Assembly (NCBI GenBank): GCA_016869415.1
Contig: VGEI01000076.1
Location: 1 to 11,798, forward strand
Origin: Alphaproteobacteria bacterium
GTDB taxonomy: Bacteria; Pseudomonadota; Alphaproteobacteria; CACIAM-22H2
Reading direction: 5' to 3'
DNA length: 11,798 bases
The notes beneath the pieces are model-generated. The model did not search any database. It was given only the letters and a program-made list of their open reading frames with translations, and was not told where the DNA came from. A program made the translations under genes and the position numbers. Shown piece after piece: positions 1 to 7,359 of the stretch (position 1 is its first letter; each line of letters begins with the position of its first letter).

Positions 1-1
1 C

Positions 2-1474
2 GATTTCGAACGGTTGGTCGGCCAGCTCTACATGACGCTCGAGGGCATCTTCGGCGTCGCGGTCGACGTATCCTCCAGCCTCATTGTCCTGTTTACCATC
101 TTCGGCGCCGTGCTGCAGTTCTCGGGCGCCGGCAAATTCTTCATCGTCTTTTCCTTCGCCGCCATGGGCGGGAAGCCGACCAGTGCGGGCCGGGCCATCG
201 TGATGTCCTCGTTCCTGCTGGGCGGTCCGTCCGGCTCGGGCGTCGCCACCACCGTGACGCTGGGCTCGGTCGCCTACCCAATGCTGGCCAAAGCGGGCTA
301 TGGCAAGGCCGACGCCGGCGGGCTGCTCGCGGCCGGCGGCCTGGGTGCCATTCTCTCGCCGCCGGTGCTGGGTGCCGCCGCCTTCCTGATCGCCGAGTTC
401 CTCAAGATCTCCTACCTCGACGTCATCTGGATGGCCCTGATCCCGACCATCCTCTACTACTTCACCCTCTTCGTGATGGTCGAGCTCGATGCCGGCAAGT
501 TCGGCATCAAGGAAGTGACGATCGAGAGACAACAGAGCCTGTGGGCGCTGACCAAGGATCACGGCTTCCACTTCACCTCGCTGGTCTCGATCATCGTCTT
601 CATGCTGCTCGGCTTCTCGCCGATCCTTTCGGTGTTCTATGCGACGCTGCTCGCCGTCGTCGTCAGCTTCATGCGCCGCGACACGGCGCTCTATCCGCGC
701 AAGCTGATCCAGGCGCTGGAGGCCGGCTCGGTCGGCGTGCTCGGTGTGGCAGCCACCTGCGCGACGGCGGGCATCATTGTCGGCGTGGTGACGTTGACCG
801 GCCTCGGCCTCAAGTTCAGCGCCATCGCCATTGCCTATGCCGGCGGCAACCTGCTGCTGACGGCCGTCTACACCAGTCTGATCGTCTGGGTCGTCGGTCT
901 CGCCGTGCCAGTCACCGCGTCCTACATCATCTGCGCCGTGATCGCAGCACCGGCCCTCATCCAGCTCGGCGTGCCGGATTTCGCCGCGCATATGTTCATC
1001 TTCTATTACGCCGTGCTCTCCGAGGTCTCGCCGCCGACGGCGCTCTCGCCGTTCGCCGCCGCCGCCATCACCGGCGGCGATCCCTACGCCACCACTCTGC
1101 AGTCGTGGAAATACACCCTGCCGGCCTTCCTCGTGCCCTTTGTCTTCGTCATGGACCCGCTGGGCGTCGGCCTGCTGCTCAACATCCCCAAGGGCGGCTC
1201 GGCCTGGGACATCGTCTATATCAGCCTGACGACGGCGGCCGGCATTTTCGCCCTCGCCGCCGCGGCACAGGGCTGGCTGATCGGCCGCATGATGAAAGCC
1301 GAGCGGCTGCTGTTCCTGATCGGCGGCCTGCTCATGGTCTTCTCCACCCTGATGGCTGCACTCTGGGGGCTGCTGACGCCGTGGACGCTCGCCTACGCCG
1401 ATGCCTTCGGCATCGTGGCGATCCTCGGCGGCGTCACGCTCCAGCTTCTGCGCCGGCGGACCGCCGCGGGGTAG
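2..1474 (+). CDS. TRAP transporter, TAXI-type fused permease (5' partial)
   Basis: This is the C-terminal ~490 residues of a fused small/large (DctQM-like) permease of the TRAP-TAXI class, which uses an ion gradient to import organic acids handed over by a periplasmic TAXI-family binding protein. The reading frame is open from base 2, so the true start lies outside the window; a TTG at 14 is only an internal codon. Family members are usually about 600-850 residues. The protein is a chain of hydrophobic helices. It carries the glycine/serine-rich large-subunit motif GGPSGSGVA at visible residues 74-82, followed by a conserved stretch with ILSPPVLGAAAFLIAEFL, and a second half-repeat with EVSPPTALSPFAAAAITGG. 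It ends with a short basic tail (LLRRRTAAG). The binding protein is not in the window and may lie upstream. The substrate cannot be read from the permease. The TAG stop directly abuts the convergent tctA stop. Confidence 0.9.
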   Translation, partial: DFERLVGQLYMTLEGIFGVAVDVSSSLIVLFTIFGAVLQFSGAGKFFIVFSFAAMGGKPTSAGRAIVMSSFLLGGPSGSGVATTVTLGSVAYPMLAKAGYGKADAGGLLAAGGLGAILSPPVLGAAAFLIAEFLKISYLDVIWMALIPTILYYFTLFVMVELDAGKFGIKEVTIERQQSLWALTKDHGFHFTSLVSIIVFMLLGFSPILSVFYATLLAVVVSFMRRDTALYPRKLIQALEAGSVGVLGVAATCATAGIIVGVVTLTGLGLKFSAIAIAYAGGNLLLTAVYTSLIVWVVGLAVPVTASYIICAVIAAPALIQLGVPDFAAHMFIFYYAVLSEVSPPTALSPFAAAAITGGDPYATTLQSWKYTLPAFLVPFVFVMDPLGVGLLLNIPKGGSAWDIVYISLTTAAGIFALAAAAQGWLIGRMMKAERLLFLIGGLLMVFSTLMAALWGLLTPWTLAYADAFGIVAILGGVTLQLLRRRTAAG

Positions 1475-2956
1475 TCAGCGCTTCAGCCGGCGGTAGAGGT
1501 GCGGGCCGAGCAGGGCGGCGAGCGCCAGCGCCAGGAGGACGGCGGAGAGCGGCTTGGTCAGGAAGACGCTGGGATCGCCCTGGTTGATGGTCATGGCGCG
1601 GCGGAACTCCTGCTCGGCCAGCGGCCCGAGGATCATGCCGATGATCACCGGGGCGGCCGGGAAATCGTAGCGTCGCATGAGGTAGCCGACGCCGCCGATG
1701 GCGTAGAGCAGCAGCAGGTCGATCCATGACTGGCTGATGCCGTAGGTGCCGATGGTGGCGAAGACCAGAATGCCGCCATAGAGCAGCGGTGCGGGGATCT
1801 GCAGGATCTTCACCCAGAGCCCGACCAGCGGCAGGTTGAGCACGATCAGCATGACGTTGCCGATGTAGAGGCTGGCGATCAGGCCCCAGACGAGCTGCGG
1901 CTGATTCTGCAGCAGCAGCGGGCCGGGATTGATGCCGTAGCTCTGGAAGGCCGAGAGCATGATCGCGGCCGTGGCCGAGGTCGGCAGGCCGAGGGTGAGC
2001 ATCGGCACCAGCACGCCGGCAGCCGAGGCGTTGTTGGCGGCCTCCGGTCCGGCGACACCCTCAATGGCGCCGTGGCCGAACTCCTCCGGCTTTTTCGAGA
2101 GCTTCTTCTCGACGTAGTAGGAGAGGAAGGTCGGCACCTCGGCGCCGCCCGCCGGCATGGCACCGATGGGAAAGCCGATGAAGGTGCCGCGCAGCCACGC
2201 CTTCCACGAGCGCGCCCAGTCCTCGACAGTCATCCACAGCGAGCCGGTCATCGGGATGACTTCGTCGTTGCCGTAGCGGTGACGGGCCGCGAGATAGAGC
2301 GTCTCGCCGACGGCGAAAAGCCCGACGGCGACGACGATGACGTTGATGCCGTCGAGCAGCTCGACCAGGCCGAAGGTGAAGCGCGGCTGGCCGGTCTGCA
2401 GGTCGATGCCGATGAGGCCGAGCCAGATGCCGAAGAACAGGCAGGCGAGGCCGCGCAGGGCCGAGGAGCCGAGCACGGCCGAGACGGTGACGAAGGCCAG
2501 CACCATCAGCGAAAAATATTCGGCTGGCCCGAATTTGAGGGCGAACTCGACGACCACCGGCGCCAGGAAGGTCAGGCCGATCGTGGCGATAGTACCGGCG
2601 ACGAAGGAGCCGATGGCCGCGGTGGCCAGTGCGGCGGCGGCACGGCCCTTGCGCGCCATGCGGTTGCCTTCCAGCGCCGTGACGATGGTGGCGCTCTCGC
2701 CCGGCGTGTTGAGCAGGATCGAGGTGGTCGAGCCGCCGTACATCGCGCCGTAGTAGATGCCGGCGAAGAGGATGAAGGCGGCGGTGGCCTCGACCTTGAA
2801 GGTGATGGGCAGCAGCAGCGCGATGGTCAGCGCCGGCCCGAGACCCGGCAACACGCCGACGGCCGTGCCCAGCGTGCAGCCGGCCAGCGCCCAGAGCAGA
2901 TTGACCGGCGTGATGGCGACGGCGAAGCCCTGCATCAGGGCGTCGAAGGTTTCCAT
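1475..2956 (-). CDS. tctA: Tripartite tricarboxylate transporter, large permease TctA
   Basis: This is the large membrane subunit of a TTT-family secondary transporter (493 residues, the usual ~500), which moves a carboxylate delivered by TctC across the inner membrane with TctB. Two pseudo-symmetric signature regions are visible: GVLPGLGP at residues 34-41, followed by a TIALLLP helix, and GAMPAGGAEVPTF at about 265-277. The family block YYGAMYGGSTTS starts at 68, and GHGAIEGVAGPEAANNA at about 294-310 is followed by GLPTSATAA. About ten to twelve hydrophobic helices are predicted by eye. The ATG shares its A with the tctB stop (TGATG), pointing to translational coupling. It is the last gene of the tctCBA operon, and its TGA sits directly against the TRAP stop, so no terminator can lie between them. 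The family call is secure; the substrate (citrate, other tricarboxylate, dicarboxylate or aromatic acid) is not determinable. Confidence 0.95.
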   Translation of the reverse strand: METFDALMQGFAVAITPVNLLWALAGCTLGTAVGVLPGLGPALTIALLLPITFKVEATAAFILFAGIYYGAMYGGSTTSILLNTPGESATIVTALEGNRMARKGRAAAALATAAIGSFVAGTIATIGLTFLAPVVVEFALKFGPAEYFSLMVLAFVTVSAVLGSSALRGLACLFFGIWLGLIGIDLQTGQPRFTFGLVELLDGINVIVVAVGLFAVGETLYLAARHRYGNDEVIPMTGSLWMTVEDWARSWKAWLRGTFIGFPIGAMPAGGAEVPTFLSYYVEKKLSKKPEEFGHGAIEGVAGPEAANNASAAGVLVPMLTLGLPTSATAAIMLSAFQSYGINPGPLLLQNQPQLVWGLIASLYIGNVMLIVLNLPLVGLWVKILQIPAPLLYGGILVFATIGTYGISQSWIDLLLLYAIGGVGYLMRRYDFPAAPVIIGMILGPLAEQEFRRAMTINQGDPSVFLTKPLSAVLLALALAALLGPHLYRRLKR

Positions 2957-3450
2957 CAGAGGATCCCTTCAAGCACGCCGGCGCCGATCGAGATGCCGAG
3001 CAGTTTGGCGAAGCCGAGATAGGCGATCAGCGCCAGGGCCACGGCGATGCCGAGATCGCGCTTCCAGTTCAGGCTGCCGAAAGCGCGTGCCGTGCAGACG
3101 AAGAGCAGCGTCGAGGCGATGACGAAGCCGAGGGCATCGATGAGCGCAACGTTGAGGATCAGGCCGAGCGCCAGCCAACCCAGCGAACGCCGGTCGGTCG
3201 GCTGGTCGTCGCTGTAGGCATCGGTCTCGCCCCACTCGCCGCGCCAGGCCTGGGCGATCAGCGCCAGGCCGAGCAGCAGCAGCCCGCCGGCCACCATGTA
3301 GGGGAAGATCGTCGGGCTGACCTTGGAGTAGAGCGGCGAGACGGGGATCTGCGTCGTCTGCCAGAGGACGACCAGAGCGAAGACCACGACCCCCGTGCCA
3401 ACCAGCGCCGGGCCCCTGTTCTTGGAAGAACCTGGGATGCGGAGGTTCAT
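2956..3450 (-). CDS. tctB: Tripartite tricarboxylate transporter, small permease TctB
   Basis: This is the small membrane subunit of the TTT transporter (164 residues, typical length). Four hydrophobic segments are visible at roughly residues 14-31, 49-68, 89-118 and 132-160. The TctB hallmark after the first helix is SPTIFPYMVAGGLLLLGLALI-like (about 45-65), and a hydrophilic loop (about 70-88) separates the two helix pairs. Sequence is poorly conserved in this family, so the assignment rests on topology, the Pro-x-x-Phe-Pro motif and position between tctC and tctA. The start is the ATG at 3450, 18 bases after the tctC stop, with no strong Shine-Dalgarno sequence, so expression probably depends on read-in from tctC. 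The stop overlaps the tctA start by one base. Confidence 0.9.
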   Translation of the reverse strand: MNLRIPGSSKNRGPALVGTGVVVFALVVLWQTTQIPVSPLYSKVSPTIFPYMVAGGLLLLGLALIAQAWRGEWGETDAYSDDQPTDRRSLGWLALGLILNVALIDALGFVIASTLLFVCTARAFGSLNWKRDLGIAVALALIAYLGFAKLLGISIGAGVLEGIL

Positions 3451-3468
3451 GCGACAGCCGGTGACGGA

Positions 3469-4440
3469 CTAGGCGAGGCCGAGGCTCTTGAGGATGCCCT
3501 CGATGCGTGTCGTCTCGTCCTTGATGTAGGCGCCGTAGGCGTCGCCGGCGAGATAGATGCCGGTCCAGTCGCGCTTCTTCATCTCCTCCTGCCAGGCCGG
3601 GCTCTTGTACATGCGGTCGACCAGGCCGATGAGCTGCTGCTTGTGCGCGTCGGGGATGCCCGGGGGCGCGAAGACGCCGCGCCAGTTGAAGAGCTCGACG
3701 TTGACGCCGCTTTCCTTGAGGGTCGGCGCGTTGACGCCCTCGATACGCTTGTCGGAAGAGACGGCCAGCACGCGCATGCGGCCGGCCTTGACCTGCTCGG
3801 CGAACTCACCCCAGCCGCTGACACCCGCCGTGACCTGGTTGCCGATGATCGCGGCATTGGCCGGGCCGCCGCCGGCATAAGCGACGTAGCTGGTCTTGCG
3901 CGGGTCGACGCCGACCGCCTGGGCGATCATGCCGACGAGAATGTGATCGGTGCCGCCGGCCGAGCCGCCGGCCCACGAGACCTTGCCGGGGTCGGCCTTC
4001 AGCGCGGCGGCGAGATCCTGCATCGTCTTGTGCGGCGAGGCGGCCGGCACGACGATGGCCTCGAACTCGCCGGTCAGGCGGGCGATCGGCGTAACCTGCG
4101 TCAGGTTGACCGGGCTTTTGTTGGCGATGATGGCGCCGACCATCACCATGCCGCCGACCATCAGCGTGTTCTGCTGGCCGCGCATGTTGATGAAGCGCGG
4201 CAGGCCGACCGTGCCGCCGGCGCCGCCGACATTCTCGATCTGGATGTTCTTGACCATGTTGGTGGTCTTCAGCACCTGCTCCATGGTGCGGCCGGTCTGG
4301 TCCCAGCCGCCGCCGGGCGCGGCGGGGATGAAGAACTTCATAGACTCGACGGTCTGGGCGAGGGCGCGCTCGAAGGGTGCGAGCGCGGCAAGTGCCGCAG
4401 CACCGGTGGTCGAGAGCAGAACTTCGCGGCGGGTGAGCAT
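3469..4440 (-). CDS. tctC: Tripartite tricarboxylate transporter substrate-binding protein TctC
   Basis: This is the periplasmic receptor of the TTT system (323 residues, standard size), which captures the carboxylate and presents it to TctA/TctB. An export signal fills residues 1-28. It has a twin arginine (TRREVLL, R4-R5), an alanine-rich core and ALA before Q29, so Tat export is plausible. The mature domain shows the Bug-family features: FIPAAPGGGWDQTGR at about 37-51, VGGAGGTVG at 71-79, the second-domain AGGSAGGTDH at about 157-166, and a late PPGIPDAHKQQL motif. The start at 4440 is chosen because a strong Shine-Dalgarno lies just upstream and the signal peptide begins there. The frame stays open for another ~625 codons upstream, but that stretch is antisense to the exporter gene and is not coding. 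It is first in the tctCBA operon and transcribed divergently from the Atm1-like gene. The ligand is unknown. Confidence 0.95.
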   Translation of the reverse strand: MLTRREVLLSTTGAAALAALAPFERALAQTVESMKFFIPAAPGGGWDQTGRTMEQVLKTTNMVKNIQIENVGGAGGTVGLPRFINMRGQQNTLMVGGMVMVGAIIANKSPVNLTQVTPIARLTGEFEAIVVPAASPHKTMQDLAAALKADPGKVSWAGGSAGGTDHILVGMIAQAVGVDPRKTSYVAYAGGGPANAAIIGNQVTAGVSGWGEFAEQVKAGRMRVLAVSSDKRIEGVNAPTLKESGVNVELFNWRGVFAPPGIPDAHKQQLIGLVDRMYKSPAWQEEMKKRDWTGIYLAGDAYGAYIKDETTRIEGILKSLGLA

Positions 4441-4445
4441 GGGGG

Positions 4446-4454
4446 ACCTCCCTT
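4446..4454 (-). promoter_or_regulatory. Strong Shine-Dalgarno of tctC
   Basis: On the minus strand the bases read AAGGGAGGT, five bases before the ATG at 4440. This near-perfect ribosome binding site settles the tctC start against the much longer open frame that runs on upstream. Confidence 0.85.
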
Positions 4455-4475
4455 GGGGGACTGAACTTGGCGGCG

Positions 4476-4504
4476 AAGGTAGAGAACCCAAACGCGGCTG
4501 GCAA
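4476..4504 (-). promoter_or_regulatory. Possible sigma70 promoter for tctCBA
   Basis: On the minus strand TTGCCA (4504-4499) and TACCTT (4481-4476) are separated by 17 bases, the ideal spacing. The -10 matches only 3 of 6 consensus positions. Transcription would start near 4469, giving a leader of about 30 bases that contains the strong ribosome binding site. It is the best candidate in the 138-base divergent gap. Confidence 0.35.
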
Positions 4505-4554
4505 GCTATTGGGATGCCTTGAAAAATAGCACCCCGTGAGAGGGGCAAAAAGGG

Positions 4555-4562
4555 GTATAAGC
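4555..4562 (+). promoter_or_regulatory. Possible -10 element for the Atm1-like exporter gene
   Basis: TATAAG at 4556-4561 resembles a -10 box about 17 bases before the ATG at 4579. No acceptable -35 lies 16-18 bases upstream; the nearest TTGAAA (4519) is too far away. If used, the mRNA leader would be only about 10 bases, consistent with the lack of a Shine-Dalgarno sequence before this gene. Confidence 0.25.
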
Positions 4563-4578
4563 TGTCGTTTCTAAGCTC

Positions 4579-6423
4579 ATGAAGCACAGAAGTACGGGCG
4601 CCCCCGGCGCGGGGCGCCAAGACAAGAAGATCGAATGGCGGATCATCCGCCGTCTCCTGCCATATCTCTGGCCGGCCGGGCGCTTCGACCTCAAGGCGCG
4701 CGTGGTCATCGCCTGCGTCTTCGTCCTGGTGGCCAAGCTGACCACGGTCTACGTGCCGCTCTTCTACAAGCAGGCGGTCGATGCCCTGTCGACGCCGGCC
4801 GGGCTGATCGCCGTGCCAGTCTTCGCCGTGGTCGCCTACGGCGTTGCGCGCATGGCGCAGTCGGCGCTGCAGGAGCTGCGCGAGATGGTGTTCACCAAGG
4901 TGGCGCAGCACGCCATGCATCAGGTGGCGCTGGAGACCTTCCAGCATCTGCACCGCCTGTCCTTGCGTTTCCATCTCGACCGCCAGACCGGCGGCCTGTC
5001 GCGGGCCATCGAGCGCGGCACTGAGGGCATCGAGAACCTGCTGCACTACATGCTCTTCCAGATCGTGCCGACGCTGATCGAGATGGCGCTGGTCTGCGCC
5101 ATCCTGTGGAGCTTCTACGACGCCTGGTTCGCCACGGTGACCTTCGGCACCATCGCGCTCTACGTCGTCTACACCTTCGCCATCACCCAGTGGCGCATCA
5201 AATACCGTCAGCAGATGGTCGACGCCGAGAGCGAGGCCAACACCAAGGCCATCGACAGCCTGCTCAACTACGAGACGGTCAAGTATTTCAGCAACGAGGC
5301 GCATGAGGCGCGGCGCTTCGACAAGTCGCTCGACCGCTACGAGAAGGCGGCGATCATCAGCGCCAATACGCTCTCGCTGCTCAACTGGGGGCAGGGCACG
5401 ATCATCGCCCTCGGCCTGACCTCGGTGATGCTGATGGCCGGCTTCGGCGTGGCCGACGGGCGCATGACGGTCGGCGATTTCGTCCTGGTCAACGCCTACC
5501 TCATCCAGCTCTACCTGCCGCTCAACTTCCTCGGCATGGTTTACCGCAACCTGCGCCAGTCGCTGATCGACATGCGCGCCATGTTCAAGCTCCTGCAGGT
5601 CGACGCCGAGATCGAGGACGATCCCAACGCCAAGCCGCTGGCGGTGGCCGGTGGCCGGCTCGAGTTCGATGCCGTGAGCTTCGACTACGATGTGCGCCGC
5701 ACCATCCTGCGCGACGTGTCGTTCACGGTGCCGGCCGGGCAGACTTTCGCCATCGTCGGACCCAGCGGGGCGGGCAAGTCGACGATCTCGCGCCTGCTCT
5801 TCCGCTTCTACGACGTGGCCAGGGGTGCGATCCGCATCGACGGCCAGGACATAAGGCAGGTCACCCAGTCCAGCCTGCGCGCCGCCATCGGCATCGTTCC
5901 GCAGGACACGGTGCTGTTCAACGACACGATCTACTACAACATCGCCTACGGCCGGCCCGAATCGCCGCCTTCTGAGGTCGAGGCAGCGGCCCGTGCGGCG
6001 CGCATCCACGATTTCATCATGCGCCTGCCCGACGGCTACCAGACGCGGGTCGGCGAACGCGGCCTCAAGCTCTCGGGCGGCGAGCGCCAGCGCGTGGCCA
6101 TCGCCCGCACCATCCTCAAGCGGCCTCAGCTGCTGCTCTTCGACGAAGCGACCTCCGCCCTCGACACGCAGACCGAGAAGGGCATCCAGGAATCCCTGCG
6201 CGGCCTCTCGCAGGGCGTCACCACGCTGGTCATCGCGCACCGCCTGTCGACGGTGGTCGATGCCGACCAGATCCTGGTTCTCGACAAGGGACGCATCGTC
6301 GAGCGCGGCCGGCATGCCGAGCTGCTGACGCAGGGCGGCCTCTACGCCGAGATGTGGCAGCGCCAGATCGAGAGCCGGCAGGCGGAAGCCGAACCCGCAC
6401 TGGCGTCGCCGGCGACGGCCTAA
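4579..6423 (+). CDS. Atm1/HMT1-family ABC exporter (half-transporter, permease-ATPase fusion)
   Basis: This is a 614-residue half-size ABC exporter that should homodimerise in the inner membrane. Family members (mitochondrial Atm1/ABCB7, bacterial NaAtm1) export glutathione derivatives, including metal-glutathione adducts, and support metal tolerance or Fe-S homeostasis. The N-terminal ~340 residues are the six-helix transmembrane domain, ending in the family motif LGMVYRNLRQSL. The ATPase domain has Walker A GPSGAGKST at 394-402, Q-loop Q442, signature LSGGERQ at 498-504, Walker B LLLFDE at 518-523 and H554, all intact. Residues Y195, R206, R210, L265, N269, Q272, G319 and R323 occupy the numbers I recall for the glutathione pocket of NaAtm1, which also supports the ATG at 4579 as start. 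There is no Shine-Dalgarno sequence. The gene diverges from tctC, and its TAA overlaps the thiY stop. The family is secure; the physiological substrate is inferred. Confidence 0.95.
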   Translation: MKHRSTGAPGAGRQDKKIEWRIIRRLLPYLWPAGRFDLKARVVIACVFVLVAKLTTVYVPLFYKQAVDALSTPAGLIAVPVFAVVAYGVARMAQSALQELREMVFTKVAQHAMHQVALETFQHLHRLSLRFHLDRQTGGLSRAIERGTEGIENLLHYMLFQIVPTLIEMALVCAILWSFYDAWFATVTFGTIALYVVYTFAITQWRIKYRQQMVDAESEANTKAIDSLLNYETVKYFSNEAHEARRFDKSLDRYEKAAIISANTLSLLNWGQGTIIALGLTSVMLMAGFGVADGRMTVGDFVLVNAYLIQLYLPLNFLGMVYRNLRQSLIDMRAMFKLLQVDAEIEDDPNAKPLAVAGGRLEFDAVSFDYDVRRTILRDVSFTVPAGQTFAIVGPSGAGKSTISRLLFRFYDVARGAIRIDGQDIRQVTQSSLRAAIGIVPQDTVLFNDTIYYNIAYGRPESPPSEVEAAARAARIHDFIMRLPDGYQTRVGERGLKLSGGERQRVAIARTILKRPQLLLFDEATSALDTQTEKGIQESLRGLSQGVTTLVIAHRLSTVVDADQILVLDKGRIVERGRHAELLTQGGLYAEMWQRQIESRQAEAEPALASPATA

Positions 6424-7355
6424 CGCAGCTCTATTGCGTAGCTGTCAACGGCGGGTGCCTGCTTGATCAGCCCTTGTGCTTTCAGGAACTCGGCGAAGCG
6501 CACATAGCGCGCCCGGTCGAGCGCCGCCGGGCTGTGGGCGAAGCGCGGCAGGGTGGCGTTCCAGGCGCGGCGGTTGAGCTCGTTGTCGAGATCCTTGCGG
6601 CCCCTGATGAAGAGCTGGAAGCCCTCCTGCGGGTGATTGATCATCCAGGTCGTGCCACGTTCCACGGCGTCGACAAAACGCCGGAAGCTGGGGTCGTTGG
6701 CCCGCGCCTTGTTGGCCACGACGATCAGCTCGTCGTAGGTCGGCACGCCTTCCTCCTCGACATAGAAGGCGCGGCCGGGCTTGCCCTCGATATCCAGCTG
6801 GTTGAGCTCGAAATTGCGGAAGGCGCCGATCACCGCATCGACGCGGCCTGCGAGCAGGGCGGGCGAGAGGGCGAAGTTGATGTTGATCAGGGTCACGTCG
6901 CCGAGCTTGAGGCCGTGCTTCTCCAGCATGGCCTTGAGCAGCGCGTCCTCGAAGCCGCCGACTGAGAAGCCGATCTTCTTGCCCTTGAGGTCGGCGACGG
7001 ACTTGACCGGCCCGTCGCGCAGGACGACCAGCGAGTTGAGCGGCGTGGCCACCAAGGTCGCCACGCGGATCAGCGGCAGGCCCTCGGCCGCCTGGATGGT
7101 GAGCTGCGGCTGGTAGGAGATGGCGAGATCGGCGCGGCCAGCGGCGACCAGCTTGGGCGGGTCGTTGGGGTCGCTCGGCGCGATCATCTCGACATCGAGC
7201 CCGGCCTCGCGGAAATAGCCGCGCTCCTGCGCCACGAATAGCGGCCCGTGGTCGGGATTGACGAACCAGTCGAGCAGCAGGGTGAGCTTTTGCTGCGCCT
7301 GGGCCGGTGTTGCCAGCAGCAGCGCGGCGAGGATCGCGGCGAGACGAACGATCAT
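6420..7355 (-). CDS. thiY: Thiamine pyrimidine precursor ABC transporter, substrate-binding protein ThiY
   Basis: This is a 311-residue periplasmic binding protein of the NMT1/THI5-like group, proposed to bind a pyrimidine moiety of thiamine (in Bacillus ThiY, the formylaminopyrimidine degradation product) and deliver it to ThiX/ThiZ for salvage. A Sec signal peptide occupies residues 1-20 (hydrophobic core, then ATPAQA before QQ); there is no lipobox cysteine, so the protein is soluble. The mature protein opens with LTLLLDWFVNPDHGPLFVA (24-42), the family's characteristic strand and ligand-site motif, then ERGYFREAGLDVE and a DLKGKKIGFSVGG hinge region. AAGGAG seven bases before the ATG supports the start. 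It is the third gene of the riboswitch-led operon, four bases after thiX. Its TAG overlaps the exporter stop on the other strand. The exact ligand (HMP or a derivative) is inferred from family and riboswitch. Confidence 0.9.
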   Translation of the reverse strand: MIVRLAAILAALLLATPAQAQQKLTLLLDWFVNPDHGPLFVAQERGYFREAGLDVEMIAPSDPNDPPKLVAAGRADLAISYQPQLTIQAAEGLPLIRVATLVATPLNSLVVLRDGPVKSVADLKGKKIGFSVGGFEDALLKAMLEKHGLKLGDVTLININFALSPALLAGRVDAVIGAFRNFELNQLDIEGKPGRAFYVEEEGVPTYDELIVVANKARANDPSFRRFVDAVERGTTWMINHPQEGFQLFIRGRKDLDNELNRRAWNATLPRFAHSPAALDRARYVRFAEFLKAQGLIKQAPAVDSYAIELR

Positions 7356-7359
7356 GGGA

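Noticed and set aside
541..1587. 348-codon frame within the TRAP permease gene
   Set aside because: It is an out-of-frame Arg/His-rich shadow of a clear membrane protein.
4529..4546. Terminator-like stem (CCCC/GGGG) with a minus-strand T-run in the tctC/exporter gap
   Set aside because: The continuous stem is only four base pairs, and no upstream minus-strand gene needs terminating there. At most it might limit antisense transcription into tctC.
4441..6315. Upstream extension of the tctC frame, giving a 948-residue open frame
   Set aside because: It lies antisense to the exporter gene, has low-complexity Arg/Asp/His/Gln-rich composition typical of a GC-driven mirror frame, and tctC has its own signal peptide and a strong ribosome site at 4440.
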